A stretch of 64,000 nt of DNA from assembly GCA_019916065.1 (NCBI GenBank), contig CM034241.1, positions 19,483,541 to 19,547,540 on the forward strand. Reading direction: 5' to 3'. Below are positions 1 to 12,199 of this stretch, piece after piece. The position numbers and the translations under genes were made by a program. The notes beneath the pieces are model-generated. The model ran no database searches, was not told the origin of the DNA, and saw nothing but the letters and a program-made list of their open reading frames with translations. Numbering within the stretch: the first letter of the stretch is position 1; each line of letters begins with the position of its first letter. The stretch is from Vitellaria paradoxa. Taxonomy: Eukaryota > Streptophyta > Magnoliopsida > Ericales > Sapotaceae.

Positions 1-560
1 CACTAACTGTTTATGCTCAGATGGCAATGCATCATAGAAAAAACTACACAACCGCCAAATTGGAAATCCATGATGAGGACATGCATTACATAAATCTTTA
101 AACCTCTCCCATGCATGAAAAAATGACTCACCGGTTGACATGAAAAATTCATGATTTGTTTTTGCATCATTAATGTTCTGTGAGCTGGGAAATACTTTTT
201 CAAAAATTCGCTTGCATTTCTCTCCATGTGCCAATGGAGCGAGGTCTTAAGGAATTGAGCCATATTTTGGCCTTATCCTTCAAAGAAATGGAAACAACCG
301 CAACCTTACGGTGTCTTCGCTCACATTTTGATCCATGCAAGTGGCACACACATCCTCAAACTCTTTCATGTATATGTATGGGTTTTCCGAATCCATGCCA
401 TGAAATGTGGGTAACAATTGTATTGTGCCAGCTTAAAAGTGAAATTCCTCTGATTTAGAGGAAGATTATGCAAGAAGGGGTAGTTTGTCGCACGGGGTGC
501 AACAACTCCCTCAATGGTCGTGCATCTAAAGGAGCTATGGCCTCCTGGCCATCTGCCCAT
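1..560 (-). mobile_element. Ty3/gypsy gag remnant (Tat/Athila type), leaves window on the left
   Basis: Capsid-like gag of a plant LTR retrotransposon, read on the minus strand from about 560 down to 1. Visible pieces in order are a basic/hydrophobic lead (VAPRATNYPFLHNLPL), then IQLLPTFHGMDSENPY, then KEFEDVCATCMDQNV, then SEDTVRLRLFPF, then FFHAWERFKDLCNACPHHGF and PIWRLCSFFYDALPSEHKQ. This is the usual block order of the Retrotrans_gag domain in Tat/Athila elements. The frame is broken several times: stops replace codons near 450, 280 and 250, and frame shifts separate the blocks. It is a dead copy. The protease and polymerase genes would lie beyond the left edge. The matching primer site and LTR are at 936-953 and 959-2699. 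Family assignment rests on motif recognition, not on a database search. Confidence 0.85.
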
Positions 561-935
561 TGTCTCCCAAATTTTCCATTAAATGCGCTAAATCAGTAGA
601 AACAGATGATGATGGTGATTGTGGTGTAGATGATGTGGATGATGAAGTTAATGAAAACTCGATGAATTCCTCTATAGGTTGGTTGTGGATGCAAAATTGA
701 TTGAACAATCCTACCGGACCTAAGATGCATGCACAAGATGCAACAAATGCACAAGCACAAGCAATTTATGAATGTTTACCAATGCTAACTTATTTCAAAT
801 CAAAAACAACTAATGAAAATGGAAATTGATGAGGGAACAGATTACCCAACAAGTGTGTAATTCGTCGTTGGATAATGGTGGTGAGGATGAATCCGCCCAA
901 ACTTCCCAAGATCGTCGTTCACCGTTGCTTAAGGC
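561..935 (-). mobile_element. Untranslated leader between gag and primer site of the gypsy element
   Basis: Lies between the gag remnant and the tRNA-Asp primer site on the minus strand, where such elements carry an untranslated leader. It holds a GAT/GTG-rich stretch near 605-660. Overlapping short ORFs on both strands (810-1074) look like chance ORFs in a GC-richer patch. No domain seen. Confidence 0.6.
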
Positions 936-953
936 TCCCCGGCAACGGCGCCA
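936..953 (-). other. Primer binding site for tRNA-Asp
   Basis: On the minus strand the sequence is TGGCGCCGTTGCCGGGGA, the complement of the 3' end of plant tRNA-Asp(GTC) with its CCA. This is the primer of plant Tat/Athila gypsy elements. It sits 5 nt inside the LTR edge (spacer 954-958), which fixes element orientation as minus. Confidence 0.9.
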
Positions 954-958
954 AAAAG

Positions 959-2699
959 TGCTTGCTCGATTCCAATGTATCAATATTGGCTCGACCCCAA
1001 GTGCAGGGTGTCTATTGAAGCACAATACCGGTGAGAACCGGATCGTGTCCACAGAGAGCCTTAGTAAAAATTAGTGAACAAACAATCTTGGAAAAGGTTT
1101 TAGACAAATTTTCAACCCCACAATGAATGATAGAGATTCAATTTGGTTTTAGAAATGGTTGTTTGGATAAAATGTTTTAAAACAAATTTAAGAAAACCTT
1201 GGATCCAAAACAAGCTCGTAGTGATTGACAATAAATTCAAGGATTCTACACCTAAAAAGGGTAGATCAAAAGATATCTAGATATAAAACCACTTAGAACA
1301 ATCCAAATCTGATTTGATAAGAAATTAAGAACAAAAATCTGCTGAGAATTCAAATCAAACACCTAATGGCATAGCTTATAGATCTTACATACAAATTCCT
1401 AGGACTAGGCAATTGCCATAGCAAAATTCTAAAAGAAAGGCATGATAATTCTATGTAGAAATCTGCTAACGTAAAGGCATCCATTAAACCATACAAAATT
1501 GGACGTAGTCTCAATTGAAATCTCAACTTGCAAAATCAATCAAGTCAATTCAAATCAAACATAGCTTTTTCCTTTAACACAATAGATTTCAACATTAAGC
1601 CCATTACCTTGAATTATTCTTGCAAATCAACTACCCGAAATTGCCTTGAATCCTAATGAGGAAACGGTCTACTCAACATCCCATCAAGAAGACAATGACC
1701 AATTAAAAAAGTCACGTAAATCCCTTCCCATAGAACCACTGCACAATTCTGATACAAGAATTCAAAGACATGAATGATCGCTGGCAATCACTTTCTCTCC
1801 CTCTACAATTCTCTCTCTTCTCAAAAGGAAAGCTTAACTGAGAAAGTAATGAATCTGTATATCCCTAACACCGACCTCCTTCATACATTATATATATGAA
1901 ATATAACCTCGTAAAAGTAACATAACTGCCCATTTCTCAAAAGCTGAATTTTCAGGATCTCGAATTGCAGGTGGTTCGAAACTAAAGGTTCGAACAGACT
2001 GATTGGTTCGAACAAAGGTTCGAACCAATTTCTGGGACTTAGTCAAATTTTACTCCAATTAGACTTGGCACAGCCTCTGTTGCTTCTAACCAGTTTGAAC
2101 CAAAGGTTGGTTCGAACAAGGGTTCGAACCAAAGTCTGGGACTTAGAAATTTCTTCCAGTTGAAACCTTGCACAGCTTCTGTTGATCGAACCAATGTTTG
2201 AACAAGGGTTGGTTCGAACAAGGTTCGAACCGAAATCTTGGACTTAGAAATTTTTTGAGCTCTGCAACTTTTCACCCTTCTGTTGATCGAACCAAGGTTC
2301 AAACCACATGTGGTTTGAACAAAGGTTCGACCACTTTGCCTTAGTCAAATTTAGCACTTGGTGGTCTAGCTTGGCTTGTTGTTTCTAACCAAGGTTCTAA
2401 ACAACCTATGTTTGAACATTGGTTCGAACCACTTTCCAACACTTAGCCAAAATCTGCTGCAATCTTTTCTGGTTTGCCTTCTGTGGTTAGAACATTGGTT
2501 TGAACAACAGTTGGTTTCAACATGGTGTTCGAACCAACTTCTTGATTTCATCCAATTTAGCCCAACTTCATCCATTTTAGTCCCAACACCTGCAAATCAC
2601 AAGAATTCCTCATGAATGCATTTAAAACCAATTTATCATCTTTTTAAGATATAGATCCACCTAACAAATCACTAATTAGGTTAATGATTGTACTTTTCA
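959..2699 (-). mobile_element. 5' LTR of the Tat/Athila-type gypsy element
   Basis: The inner edge is fixed by the primer site: on the minus strand the LTR ends in CA at 960-959. The outer edge is inferred: the best TG start on that strand is TGAAAAGTACAATCATTAAC at 2699, giving about 1.74 kb. Near the inner edge is the GTGTCCACAG-type block common in these LTRs. The part at 1970-2570 is a run of degenerate sub-repeats with GGTTCGAAC. The mate LTR is outside the window, so neither LTR identity nor a target duplication can be read. Confidence 0.65.
1968..2570. repeat. Degenerate tandem sub-repeats with palindromic GGTTCGAACC
   Basis: Roughly 110-130 bp units repeat the order GGTTCGAAC / AAGGTTCGAACC / TTGGGACTTAG / CTTCTGTTGATCGAACC. 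The core GGTTCGAACC is its own reverse complement, and about ten copies or near copies occur. It lies in the outer (U3) half of the LTR, where such arrays are common. Confidence 0.75.
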
Positions 2700-2704
2700 T
2701 AGAC

Positions 2705-3715
2705 AACACTCAGCACTGAACATCAGAACGCAACCAATCAAATACATCCAGCTAACCATGCAACAGCTGCTGAAGCATATTCCATGGAAGCTCAAAAGGG
2801 AATAGAACATGCCAAAAACCTATTAAAAGAGATAGGTTGGATAAAAAAGAAATAAAAAGAAAGGAGGTAAGGAAGGAAGTGGGAAAATAGAGAGACCCAA
2901 GACATAGTAGATTCACAGGAGAGGCGCAACGTCAAAGCTCCACCAGACCAAACATCCTAAAAGCCATAGGCCTGCACAAGAAAGCAGGGCAACAAGTCAT
3001 CAGGAAGCAATCAAAACGCTAAGAGCAACCAGTCCACGATAGGCACCACAATGCCATAAAGACAAATAGCAGCAAAATACAATAGAGAAGAATCAGCACA
3101 GTCAGCAATAACTGTGGCATCAAGGAGTAAAATATATATATATATAACTCCAAGTTTTAACCATAGCACACAGAAGCAAGGTGAAATGCAGCACAACTAC
3201 CATTAGCCGAACAAGCTTGCATCCAACACTCAACCTCTTTTTTGGGGGGGGGGGGCGAAACTCAACACCTAACTAATAATCAGCAATATAAAACCAGTCA
3301 AATAACCAAAAGCCCCACAACTAACCTATGTAACGAGCCCCATCCTATTACAACCACATGTGGTAAAATGAATAAGCAGGATGTCAGCAGCCAAGAAACC
3401 AGCCCCCAAAACAGCCCATGAAGAAGAATTATCCTGAACACCACATTTCATCATAATATAATGCCAAATTCTCGATGTAAAGCTACAGCCAAAGAACAAA
3501 TAATCATGATTTTCCAATAAGCCCAACAAAAGACAACTAACACACTGGATAAGACCATAATGAAGCAGTCTATATTGTGTAGGCATCCTCTTCCTGAAAA
3601 CAAGCCATAAGATAAAAGCATGCCTGGGAATATGATGTTTAACCATATAATTCTAGCCCAATGCACTGGTGGATGATGTTCTCGTATGAGATCCCAAGCT
3701 TCCTTTACTAAGAAA
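2705..3715 (-). mobile_element. LINE (L1-type) remnant: end of ORF2 with zinc-binding RT domain, then 3' UTR
   Basis: On the minus strand, 3715-3326 encodes the zf-RVT region that closes ORF2 of plant LINEs: EAWDLIREHHPP in one frame, then PRHAFILWLVFRKRMPTQ, then ENHDYLFFGCSFTSRIW. Frames change between the blocks, so it is not functional. Below 3326 is a TG/CT-rich 3' UTR-like stretch that runs to the gypsy LTR with no poly(A) visible, so the LINE may have been cut at its 3' end by the LTR insertion. The 5' part of the LINE is missing above about 3715. Confidence 0.75.
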
Positions 3716-6170
3716 AAAATCTACATCTCTTGTTCCGTTTCACTTTATCACTCAAATTACATTTTTTTTTGGGGGGGTGTCAATCTAACCGTCTCTTCCT
3801 TAAGCTCCATACGTTCATAAGAATTAGCGAGAGGCTATTCCCCATTGGTTATATAGATGATAGAGCTGATAGATGCATCCTTAGGCAACCCAGAAGTTAG
3901 ATTACCCTGGCATTAGGAGAATGAAAAATAGGGCCTCAGTTAACCAAGCATCAAACCATAAGGATGTGTCCAAACCATTACCAATGACAAAGGAATTCTG
4001 GATTGAACTTCTTTTATCTAATATATAACCTTCAAAAGTCACTAATAACATAATAATGATGATGATGCTTTGAAGTCATGGAAGCCTATGTAAACTCAGT
4101 CCCCCTCTTCTTCCACCCCTATCAAGACGAAGAAGTAAAGGGGAAAAAAAAAGGACAAAAAAAATTCACTTCTCAACATGAAAAAAACACATAAGAAAGT
4201 GTTCTGTGAGCAACAACCCCAATTATGAGTAGAGTTGCCACCCTTTTCTAAGGATGTAGCTTTGCCACCACCTTACTTGATGAATAGGTCACAATCTCAG
4301 ACAACTAGGAATGAATATCATAAAAGCAAATTTACCTTCAAAAATCTAGCCATCACCAGCTGTACATGCAGAATTTGGGGAGGTGAATTTCTTCATCGGG
4401 AGGGGGGAGAAAGAAACATGTGCAAATAGAATTTTAATTAATAGAAATTATTAAAAGAAACATAATAGAAACAAGTGTGTAACCATTTCAAACAACATAA
4501 TATTATACATTCAACATAACAGTAAAAATGTGCTAACACTTAAATTTCATGCAAAGCCAAACATTTCAAAAATGCCTCATTTCAGCAAAGTGAAGAAGAG
4601 AGACAAAGAGAGAACATATTATTTTAAGTCAATAAAAAGATTTAAAGTTTTTTCGCTTTTAAGTGAGAATGATAAAAGGCATTAGATAGAGAGATTGTAA
4701 ATCTATTGAAAGTTGAAAATATTGTGCTATTTCCAACCACTGAACCTACAGTTACTAATCGAAGAATAAAGTTCGAATTCTTGATTTTGGAAATAATGAA
4801 AATGCAAGATAGATAGAAGAAAGAACAAAAGAGAAGATGTTAGTGCACCTTCAGTATGTGAGGAATATCCTTCACGAACTTTAAAGTTTCCTATAAAGAA
4901 GCCAATAGTCTTTAGAGCAAAGTTTCCTGTAAAGAAGCCAGCAGTTCTTCAGGAAAAATGGAAGAATGATATCTACATTATGTTAATGAAAAAAAAAAAT
5001 TGCCAAGGTAGATTTTATAGAATTCTATAGGAGGACATTTCTTAGTTCTTGCTTAGTCATGTAATCACCTCTTCTGAAACAAGAAGAAATGTGTATTTCT
5101 AAATCCCACATGCTTAGCGGCCTAGGGTTTGATGTTGTCTGATTATCTTCCAACCATTCTCATATCATAATACCATCAGGTTACCTAATGCCTTGTTCAA
5201 GCTTTTCAATCTAACAATGTAGTCTTAGAAAAATTAATCTTAAGGCATTTTGGGGATGCGAGGACATAATATTTAAACGATTATTAAGGTCGTCAAGGTC
5301 TAATATGGGTCCTAGAAACCAACTCCTAGTGCAATGCAAACCATCATCTAGGTCCACGGGTTCAGATGGTTAGAAGTAGCTAAATAATTAAGTATTTATT
5401 TGAATTTATCTCAGGAGGACGTCTACCCATTAGTGTTACACGCTAGAATAAAGGCACCGAATTTAGTCTAAATTTGCAAGATACTGTGAAGTTGAAAGCA
5501 AATGGCCTCTGCATACCTTATTCATCATCCTAACTACAGAGAACCTACGATTCAAGAATATCAATAAATAATTATACTCAATAAAAAATGTCATCTCAAA
5601 AAAAAAATCAAGAATATCAGCCATTTACCTACCCTTCTTTTGCTCTTCCAATGCCAATATGCTTGGATGTTTGTCTATTTGAAATATTTGTAATGCCTCA
5701 TGAGTTGTTGCATCAACTTTTAGAAACTTGTTTCTAGATTGTTGTAAAGTCTTACATGTATTAAATGTTTATTTTCAAGAAAAAAGGTAATATAAGATAT
5801 GAAAATTTAGTGAAAGAGAAAAAGGCAGAGGATACAGTGAAATCTCTATGACAAAGTTAATTGTTATTGATGCATTCCCACATTCCTTTTGTTCAATGGT
5901 ATCCACAATTCTTTCATTATCCAAGATGGCTAGAAGCTCCTCCTCACACGAACTTGGATATCACTTCTGATGTCCATCATAGGACTCAACTGCAGTTGAT
6001 GGCAAGCAAAAGATACTTTAAAGAGGTAGCAGTGTGATTGCACCTCTACTCCTTTAAACGTTTAAAGGCTTGTCAATTCAAAACTTTCACATATATGTAA
6101 TATAAAGAAAAAAAAAGGTAAAAGACAAAAACAATGAAAAAATCCAGGAGTATAATGACATTGCATCAGT
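3716..6170. other. Non-coding, no feature recognised
   Basis: AT-rich sequence with homopolymer runs (T10G7 near 3761-3777, A-tracts at 4144-4175) and no ORF with recognisable similarity. The pair GTTTCCTGTAAAGAAGCCA(G)/GTTTCCTATAAAGAAGCCA at about 4884-4945 is a small local duplication. Confidence 0.5.
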
Positions 6171-7118
6171 TAGGGACCGTTTTGGTAACACTGTCATTTT
6201 TGTTTACTTTTATATGTTTATGTTTTCTATTGTCGTTTTTTTTTTTTTTTTTTTTTTCTGAAATGAAAACTGAAACTACGTTTGGGATACAATTTGTTTA
6301 CAATTACTAATTTTATATTTTCAAAAAATATTTAATTTATTAGTTTTTTTAAAAATTAATGAAATTTAATAAATATATTTTATATTAATTTAATTTAATT
6401 ATATTATTTATTAAAAATAATTGAAATAAAATATAAATATTATATCATTTAATCCACTAAATATATAAAATATATTAATTATAATTTAATTATATTATTT
6501 ACTAAAAATAATTGAATAAAATATATGTCATAATAATTTAAATAATTTAATTACGACATTTATTAAAAATAATTTAATAAATATAATCATATTAAATAAA
6601 TTAATTAATTTAATTTAATTATGATATTTATTAAAATAATTTAATATAAAATATATTTAATATTATTTAAATTAATTATTTTAAATTAATTGTTAAATTC
6701 AATTAAATAATGTAATTATAATATATATTAAAAATAATTTAATAAAATATATTCATTTTAATTAAATTATTTATAAATTAAATTAATATATTTTATTTAT
6801 ATTTATTAAAAATAATTTAATAATATATATTTCTTATTAATTAAATTAACTAATTTAATTTAATTTAATTATTTATTAGAAATAAATTCATAATAGATAT
6901 TACATATTAATTTAATTAATTTATTTATTAAAAATAATTTTGGTTTAATAAAATATTTGAATAAAATAATTTATTTTAATATGATGTAACAAAAATGGAT
7001 AAAATATTAAAATATGACCAAAATATTGTAACAGAAAAAAACAGAGAGAGAGTTAAATCTGTTGCCAGTTATAAAATTTTAAAAACATAAACCAGAAAAA
7101 CAGAAAATAAAACGTTAC
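6171..7118. mobile_element. AT-rich non-autonomous element with short inverted ends
   Basis: The left end reads GGGACCGTTTTGGTAACACT followed by T-rich sequence. The right end, reverse-complemented, starts AAGGTAACGTTTTATTTTCT. The middle is about 700 bp of repeated words such as TTTAATTTAATTATATTATT and TTATTAAAAATAATTTAATA. Its layout resembles 22740-23910 and 50690-51440. The superfamily cannot be named from what I see. Confidence 0.45.
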
Positions 7119-7204
7119 CTTGTAAATAATAAAACTAATGAAGGAAGGTTGAAGACCACAGTAAATAAACAACTATTTTTTAAACAAAAGACATCCTATG
7201 ATGG

Positions 7205-7950
7205 CAAACCCTCAACACCATGAGAGAGAGAGAGAGGAGAGAGAAGAGAGCCAGGAACTCGCAATGGACGTACAACATTTATTTTTTCAAATGTGATGCA
7301 TGAAACACACATGGTCACATCTCCTAGGAACTTCCAAACTCAATGGGTATGGTCATCTAGCTTGGATAAAATAATACTCATGCACAAGTGAAATTACCAA
7401 ACACATCCATTCATCCTAATATCATGGACAAATCAAACTAGTATTAAGTGCTTTCCATTGGCCCTCACTCATGTCCGAAGTTAACAAGGGATTCATATTA
7501 CAAATAAAAGTGTGTTCCTAGTTACTTAGAAATTTCAATTTCCTTTAACCTCCAAAATAGGTCATAAAAATAATACTCACACACAACTGGAATACCAAAC
7601 ACATCCATTCATCCTCTAATATCATGGACAAATCAAACTAGTATTAAGTGCTTTCCATTGGCCCTCTCATGTCCGAAGTTAACAAGGGCTTCATATTACA
7701 AATAAAAGTATGTTCCTAGTTACTTAGAAATTTCAATTTCCTTTAACCTCCAAAATAGGGAATTACATGGATATATGTTTTATATTAGGAACCCACTGTT
7801 TAGTTCAGCTATATATGCTTTGCATTAAGAACCCACTTTTATTTTCTATCTTAATATTAGTTACTCTTAGATTAAGGAAGATTCATCTTGGATATTCATT
7901 GTTATTTTACTCTTAGTAGTTAAATGATACTAATTAGGTGACAAAAAGAT
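7205..7950. repeat. Local duplication, copy A (mate at 40390-41185)
   Basis: Starts with a (GA)n tract, then a conserved block with AAATGTGATGCATGAAACAC, CTTTCCATTGGCCCTC and TGTGTTCCTAGTTACTTAG, ending near AATTAGGTGACAAAAA. The same blocks occur in the same order and orientation at 40390-41185. Copy A differs by an internal tandem duplication (next entry). No coding potential or terminal repeat seen. Confidence 0.85.
7369..7758. repeat. Tandem duplication of ~195 bp, two units
   Basis: ATAATACTCATGCACAAGTG through CCTCCAAAATAGG (about 7369-7562) is repeated nearly exactly at about 7566-7758. The mate copy at 40.8-41.0 kb has the unit once, so this doubling happened in copy A only, or was lost from B. 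Confidence 0.85.
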
Positions 7951-7958
7951 ATGCTTCG

Positions 7959-8965
7959 ACAAACAAAATAAACCCTAACTTGCATATCTACATGGTCAAA
8001 CAAGGCTTTAATGAGTTAAAATTTCCATGCGCATATGCATCTGATTGAATATGCACACTTAGAGCAAAGTTAAAAAGGATAGCATTTGTTCTATCCTCAT
8101 AATCTAAACATGTAGAAAAATTAGTATAGATATGACAGTCCTAGCAAACAAGTCAATCGGGATTTGAGCATGAATTTACAAACTTGAAAGCCCAATGTTG
8201 AGATGGAAGCATCACAACACAAAAGTCATATAGATAAGTTTTTTTAACTTGCAAAACAAATTTTCTCCTTGATGCTGAACCCATCATCCATCCCAGTTAC
8301 TCGAAGGTATATCATATGTCATACACAAAACTTAAGAGAAACTGGTAGTGGAGGAAAAGGATAGAAAGGGATTCCCCCCCCCCCCCAAATTGTAAGTGCG
8401 GAAAAATAACTGATAGCATACGGCATGTGCAAGCTGATTACGGGCCAAAAATTGGAGTTCATGTCATAGCTCAAACAAGGGAAGGGGAAAATTGTACAAA
8501 ATTTCTAGCAAAGATGGAAACTCAGGAGTTTGCAGCCCTAGTGATATTGGATACTACCTCCAAACCCACCATTGTTTCAAAATTGTCATGTCTGTACAAA
8601 GGAAAAAAACAAAAGATCAAATAATTAAACATTGTTTAGTATTTTTCTTCTATTTTTTCCCCTTGATTGCAACTTTTTTTTTTTAATAAAGTTTCAAACA
8701 ATAAAAATATTGGGTTTAGTCCTGAAAATATTGACTGTATGAAAGGAAGATGTTAGACTTCTTGCTAAAGCCTACAAAAATATCAGTAATTATAACATGA
8801 CTGAAACAACCAAAAGGTACTTTTTCTAGAATTTCTATCAGAGCTAAAGCTATTATGTGCAGATATTTGATGAAACTAGAATCACTCAATTAAGCAAGGA
8901 GCACGAAGTCTAAACATAATAACAGAGGAGAAGCCCAGTAAGGCATTTTGCAAACACTTCCATAC
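7959..8965. other. Non-coding, no feature recognised
   Basis: No recognisable domain. A C13 run is at about 8375-8387. An open stretch at 8427-8624 on the plus strand reads through without a stop, but I recognise no domain in it and flank composition is typical of the region. Confidence 0.45.
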
Positions 8966-9035
8966 CTGTGTCATGCTTGCTCATAACAGAATATTGAACT
9001 TTTCATAAGCTTCAACGAAGCCTCGCATGTTCCAT
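8966..9035 (-). pseudogene. HISN4: HISN4 exon, degenerate: KLISDAVSIPVIASSGAG segment
   Basis: 70 nt between an AATGCAG acceptor and a CACAG/GTATGG donor. At nucleotide level TTGAAGCTTATG and ATATTCTGTTATGAGCAAGC line up with the expected exon, but about 14 nt are missing and the frame is lost. Position and splice borders support it; the alignment was done by eye and is the weakest of the four. Confidence 0.5.
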
Positions 9036-9549
9036 CTGCATTACTTTAGAGAGTAAATAACACTACAGCAAGATGAAGTTGAACAAATCAACCAAACACA
9101 TGTAGCAAACTGTTCTGCTGTAAAGCAACTAAAAAGGACTAATCACTCTTAGTGCTTGTGTAAATGATCAAGGGCTTGCCTGATATTTATTGAAATAGTG
9201 TGATAATACTAATTAGAAAACAAATATTATATAATTTATTTTACTTAAATGATGTAACAATGCTGCTGCTGCTAGGAAATGATGAGATGACTCCCTTAAT
9301 GATGGGAAATCATACACATGATTTTGTTGGAGCATCCAAAGGATGGTTTCAAGAGCAAGTTCATCTCAAATAAAAGCGCCAAGATCTAAAATAGAATACA
9401 AACAAATGAAAACTCACATCAGCAAATCGCTAGCGTAACTCACACCACAAAAGACAAAGGAAATCAATAGCAGGTTTTGCCATATGACTGCAAAATGAAA
9501 AGAAGAAAGAAAGAAATGGATGCAGATATAAGTCCAGAATTAACAATCC

Positions 9550-9621
9550 AGCAAGAATTTGAACCGACTTTCTCAACTAAGTTTTAAAGAAGCGTATACA
9601 AAGACTCAAGGCTCTGAAAAA
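9550..9621. repeat. Left ~72-bp direct repeat bracketing a transposon insert
   Basis: Shares AGCAAGAATT, ACCGACTTTCTCAACTAAG, TTTTAAAGA and CTCAAGGCTCTGAAAAA in order with 12200-12270, with a few substitutions and one indel. Confidence 0.85.
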
Positions 9622-9795
9622 CTCAAAGACCTATTGATAAATTCATTTTGTCCATCCGTTTGTGGATGATGAGAGGAACTAAATTGAAGCTTAGTTCCCA
9701 ACTTCTTCCAAGAGTTCTCCAAAAAATGACTAAAAATTTATGAATCTTGATTAGAAATGATGGTTTTAGGAACTGGAAGGACGAAATGAATATGA
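9622..9795 (-). mobile_element. Ty3/gypsy integrase fragment
   Basis: On the minus strand: VPKTIISNQDS, then ENSWKKLGTKLQFSSSHHPQ, then TDGQNEFINRS. This matches the integrase core stretch with the HPQTDGQTE motif of Ty3/gypsy elements. Only about 55 codons are left. It lies immediately left of the LINE and right of the direct repeat. Confidence 0.7.
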
Positions 9796-12199
9796 GAGCT
9801 TCTCTCTCCAGTTTCCCTTTCTAGAAACCATGGTTTTCTCTCATAGATCTGCCATTCCAGCAAATTTTTCTCCTTGTTTTCATTCTGAGCAATTGCTAAA
9901 CATTCCCTCTAAGGTTGGTATAGCTTTGGACGAATATTATGTTGAAGAATCATCACCTATTATTCCAACTACTGATCTCCTTGCTTTCAGTCTCAAAAGC
10001 AAAGATGTTTTCTTAAGTTACTTTCCACTCTCTACCTTCTTCTCCGAGCAAATGCTATCTGCCCATTGCTTATTGAAGCAGTGAAGACTTGAGGGTTGAA
10101 ATCATTAAACTCAAAGGTAATAGTTTGCAAAATTGTGAAAATGGAGCCCAAGTCACTCAAGACCACTCCATATCTCAAGCCTTTCCTACGGGTTATATGG
10201 TAGCTTAAGGGAACCTAAAGCCTAAATATGATAATCAAGTTCTAAGCAAGAATCTTAATGAAGATAATGGTGTGAACCCTGTTATATTGAGCTCAAGTAT
10301 GTCAACAAGCAGCATCCCTCGTTGGGTAAGAATGGTATCCAGGTGGGCCATGAAGTTATCATAGAAGAAGGATGAAGAATTAGATGAAAATCAAAAGAAG
10401 ATATTGTATTATCCGAAGGAGAGGTATTGGAAATCGGTGAGCAGATTCAGCCATTGAAGAATCCCTACGGTAATTATGATGCTCCTTCTTCAAGGAATCA
10501 CTTAGCAACCAATGGTAGCTTGACACAACCAGACCACATGGTAAGTTGTAATGCTAAAGGAAGAGGCATTGGAAATCAGGCAGATTCAGTCATTGAAGAA
10601 TCCTATGGTAATTATGATGCTCCTTCTTCAAAGAATCACAACTCAGCAACCAATGGTAACTTGACACAACCAACACCACGTGGGTAAGTCTATGATGCCC
10701 ATTATCAAAGTTCTGCCACCTGTGTAAAGTTCCCGCCTGAGCAATTAGCGCTTAGAGAGCATAATTCAGACAATTCTAGCATTTTGAACCAAGAATTTCC
10801 CCCTTAATTGGACTAGGCCAATTAAATAAACAAGCCAAGGTGCTAGCTATGGGCCATATTAATACCACTCAAAGTAACAGCCCAAAAGCTACTAGGCCAA
10901 TTACTACATAACAGGATTAAATCCAATGGCTAAAGCTAGAATAAATTCAAGATAACTTGACTAATATGTCCAGCCCAAAAGTTGCTTTTACCTTGGAAGA
11001 TATATCAGATGAACTCAACAAATGGAGCAAGGCTATTATTGGTATGTGCTGGGTTTCTAAGCCTCAATTTAAGTTCATGAAACAATTCGTAGAAGGGATG
11101 GAAGGCCTTTGGTACCGTAGAACTTTTTTTTCTAAAGGCAGGTGTTTTTGTCTTCAAATTTCAAGATGATGAACTAAACAAAAATTCTAGAAATGGGGCC
11201 TGGAATTTCTATGACAATCTTTTATCTTAAAGCCTTGTCTCCTCATGTTCTATGAAAGAGAAGGCACTCTCAGTTCCAATCTAGATTAGACTACCGCACT
11301 CAAGCTACATCTTTGGTCTACAAGAGCCTAAGTAAAACTGCAAGTTAATTGGCAATCCACTCTTCACAATAGAATTACAGCAACTGGGCAGCGATTAGCT
11401 TATACTAGAATCTGTGTGGAGGTTGGAGTTAATTCTTCTTTGCCTCAGTCAATTGAAATAGCTGATCATGATGGCTGCACTTATTAGCAATTAGTGGAGT
11501 ATGAATGGGCCCCCCATCTGTGAGGCAGATATATTGACAAGAACTTATCACAAGACTTAATTGACTACATTAAGAAGACTAATATTGTTGATCTAAACTG
11601 TACTGGTCGTTTCTATACATGGAGCAATAAACCAGACAGGAAGCATCTTATCTTCAGCAAGCTTGATAGATTGATGATAAATGATGCATGGCTCGACAAA
11701 TTTCCAGAATCCATAGCCAACTTCTTGCCACAAGGAGTCTCAGATCACAGCCCTGCAATGACCACGATTAAAGCTGAAGTTAAAACAGGGAGACAGCCTT
11801 TCAAATTCTTCAACCTTTGGATCAAACATAGAGTTTTGATACACTGGTTGCTGATTCTTGGTCTAAGCCTGTCCAAGGCTCCCCAGTGACAAGATTATGT
11901 ACTAAGCTTAAAGAATTGAAGATAAAGCTGAAGAAATTTAACAAGCTGCACTTGGAAACATTTAGAGCGACTCAAAGCAGCAAAATTGGAGCTGGAAACC
12001 ATCTAGCTTAGACTCAACAGAAACAAGGATGACCAAAGCACCATTGAAGAAGAGAGAATTGCAATGAAAAATTATTGTGAATTGGCCATAGCAAAGGAAT
12101 CCTTCTACAAATAGAAAGTTAGAGAAAATTGGATAAAATTTGGAGACCAAAATACAAGCTATTTCTACAAGTTTTAAGGAATTCGAACCGGCTACAAAT
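9796..12199 (+). mobile_element. LINE (L1-type) with ORF1 and the endonuclease end of ORF2; 3' part missing
   Basis: Plus strand. A likely ORF1 start is at 9830 (MVFSHRSAIPANFSP). ORF1 then holds an internal ~110-bp repeat (10424-10535 and 10565-10674; both encode YGNYDAPSS). At 10957-11220 comes the DUF4283-type domain (FTLEDISDELNKWSKAI), followed by a YARICVEV and VEYEW block before a zinc knuckle. ORF2 begins with the endonuclease/exonuclease/phosphatase fold: TGRFYTWSNKPDRKHLIFSK, LDRLMINDAWLD and GVSDHSPAM at 11590-11760. It ends near ENWIKFGDQNTSYFYK at 12120-12175, just before the reverse transcriptase. Many stops and shifts. LINEs normally lose their 5' end; here the 3' end is lost. 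Confidence 0.85.

Noticed and set aside
1968..2570. Cluster of tRNA genes suggested by GGTTCGAA motifs
   Set aside because: No A box at the right distance, no cloverleaf and no T-run terminators; the motif is palindromic sub-repeat DNA.
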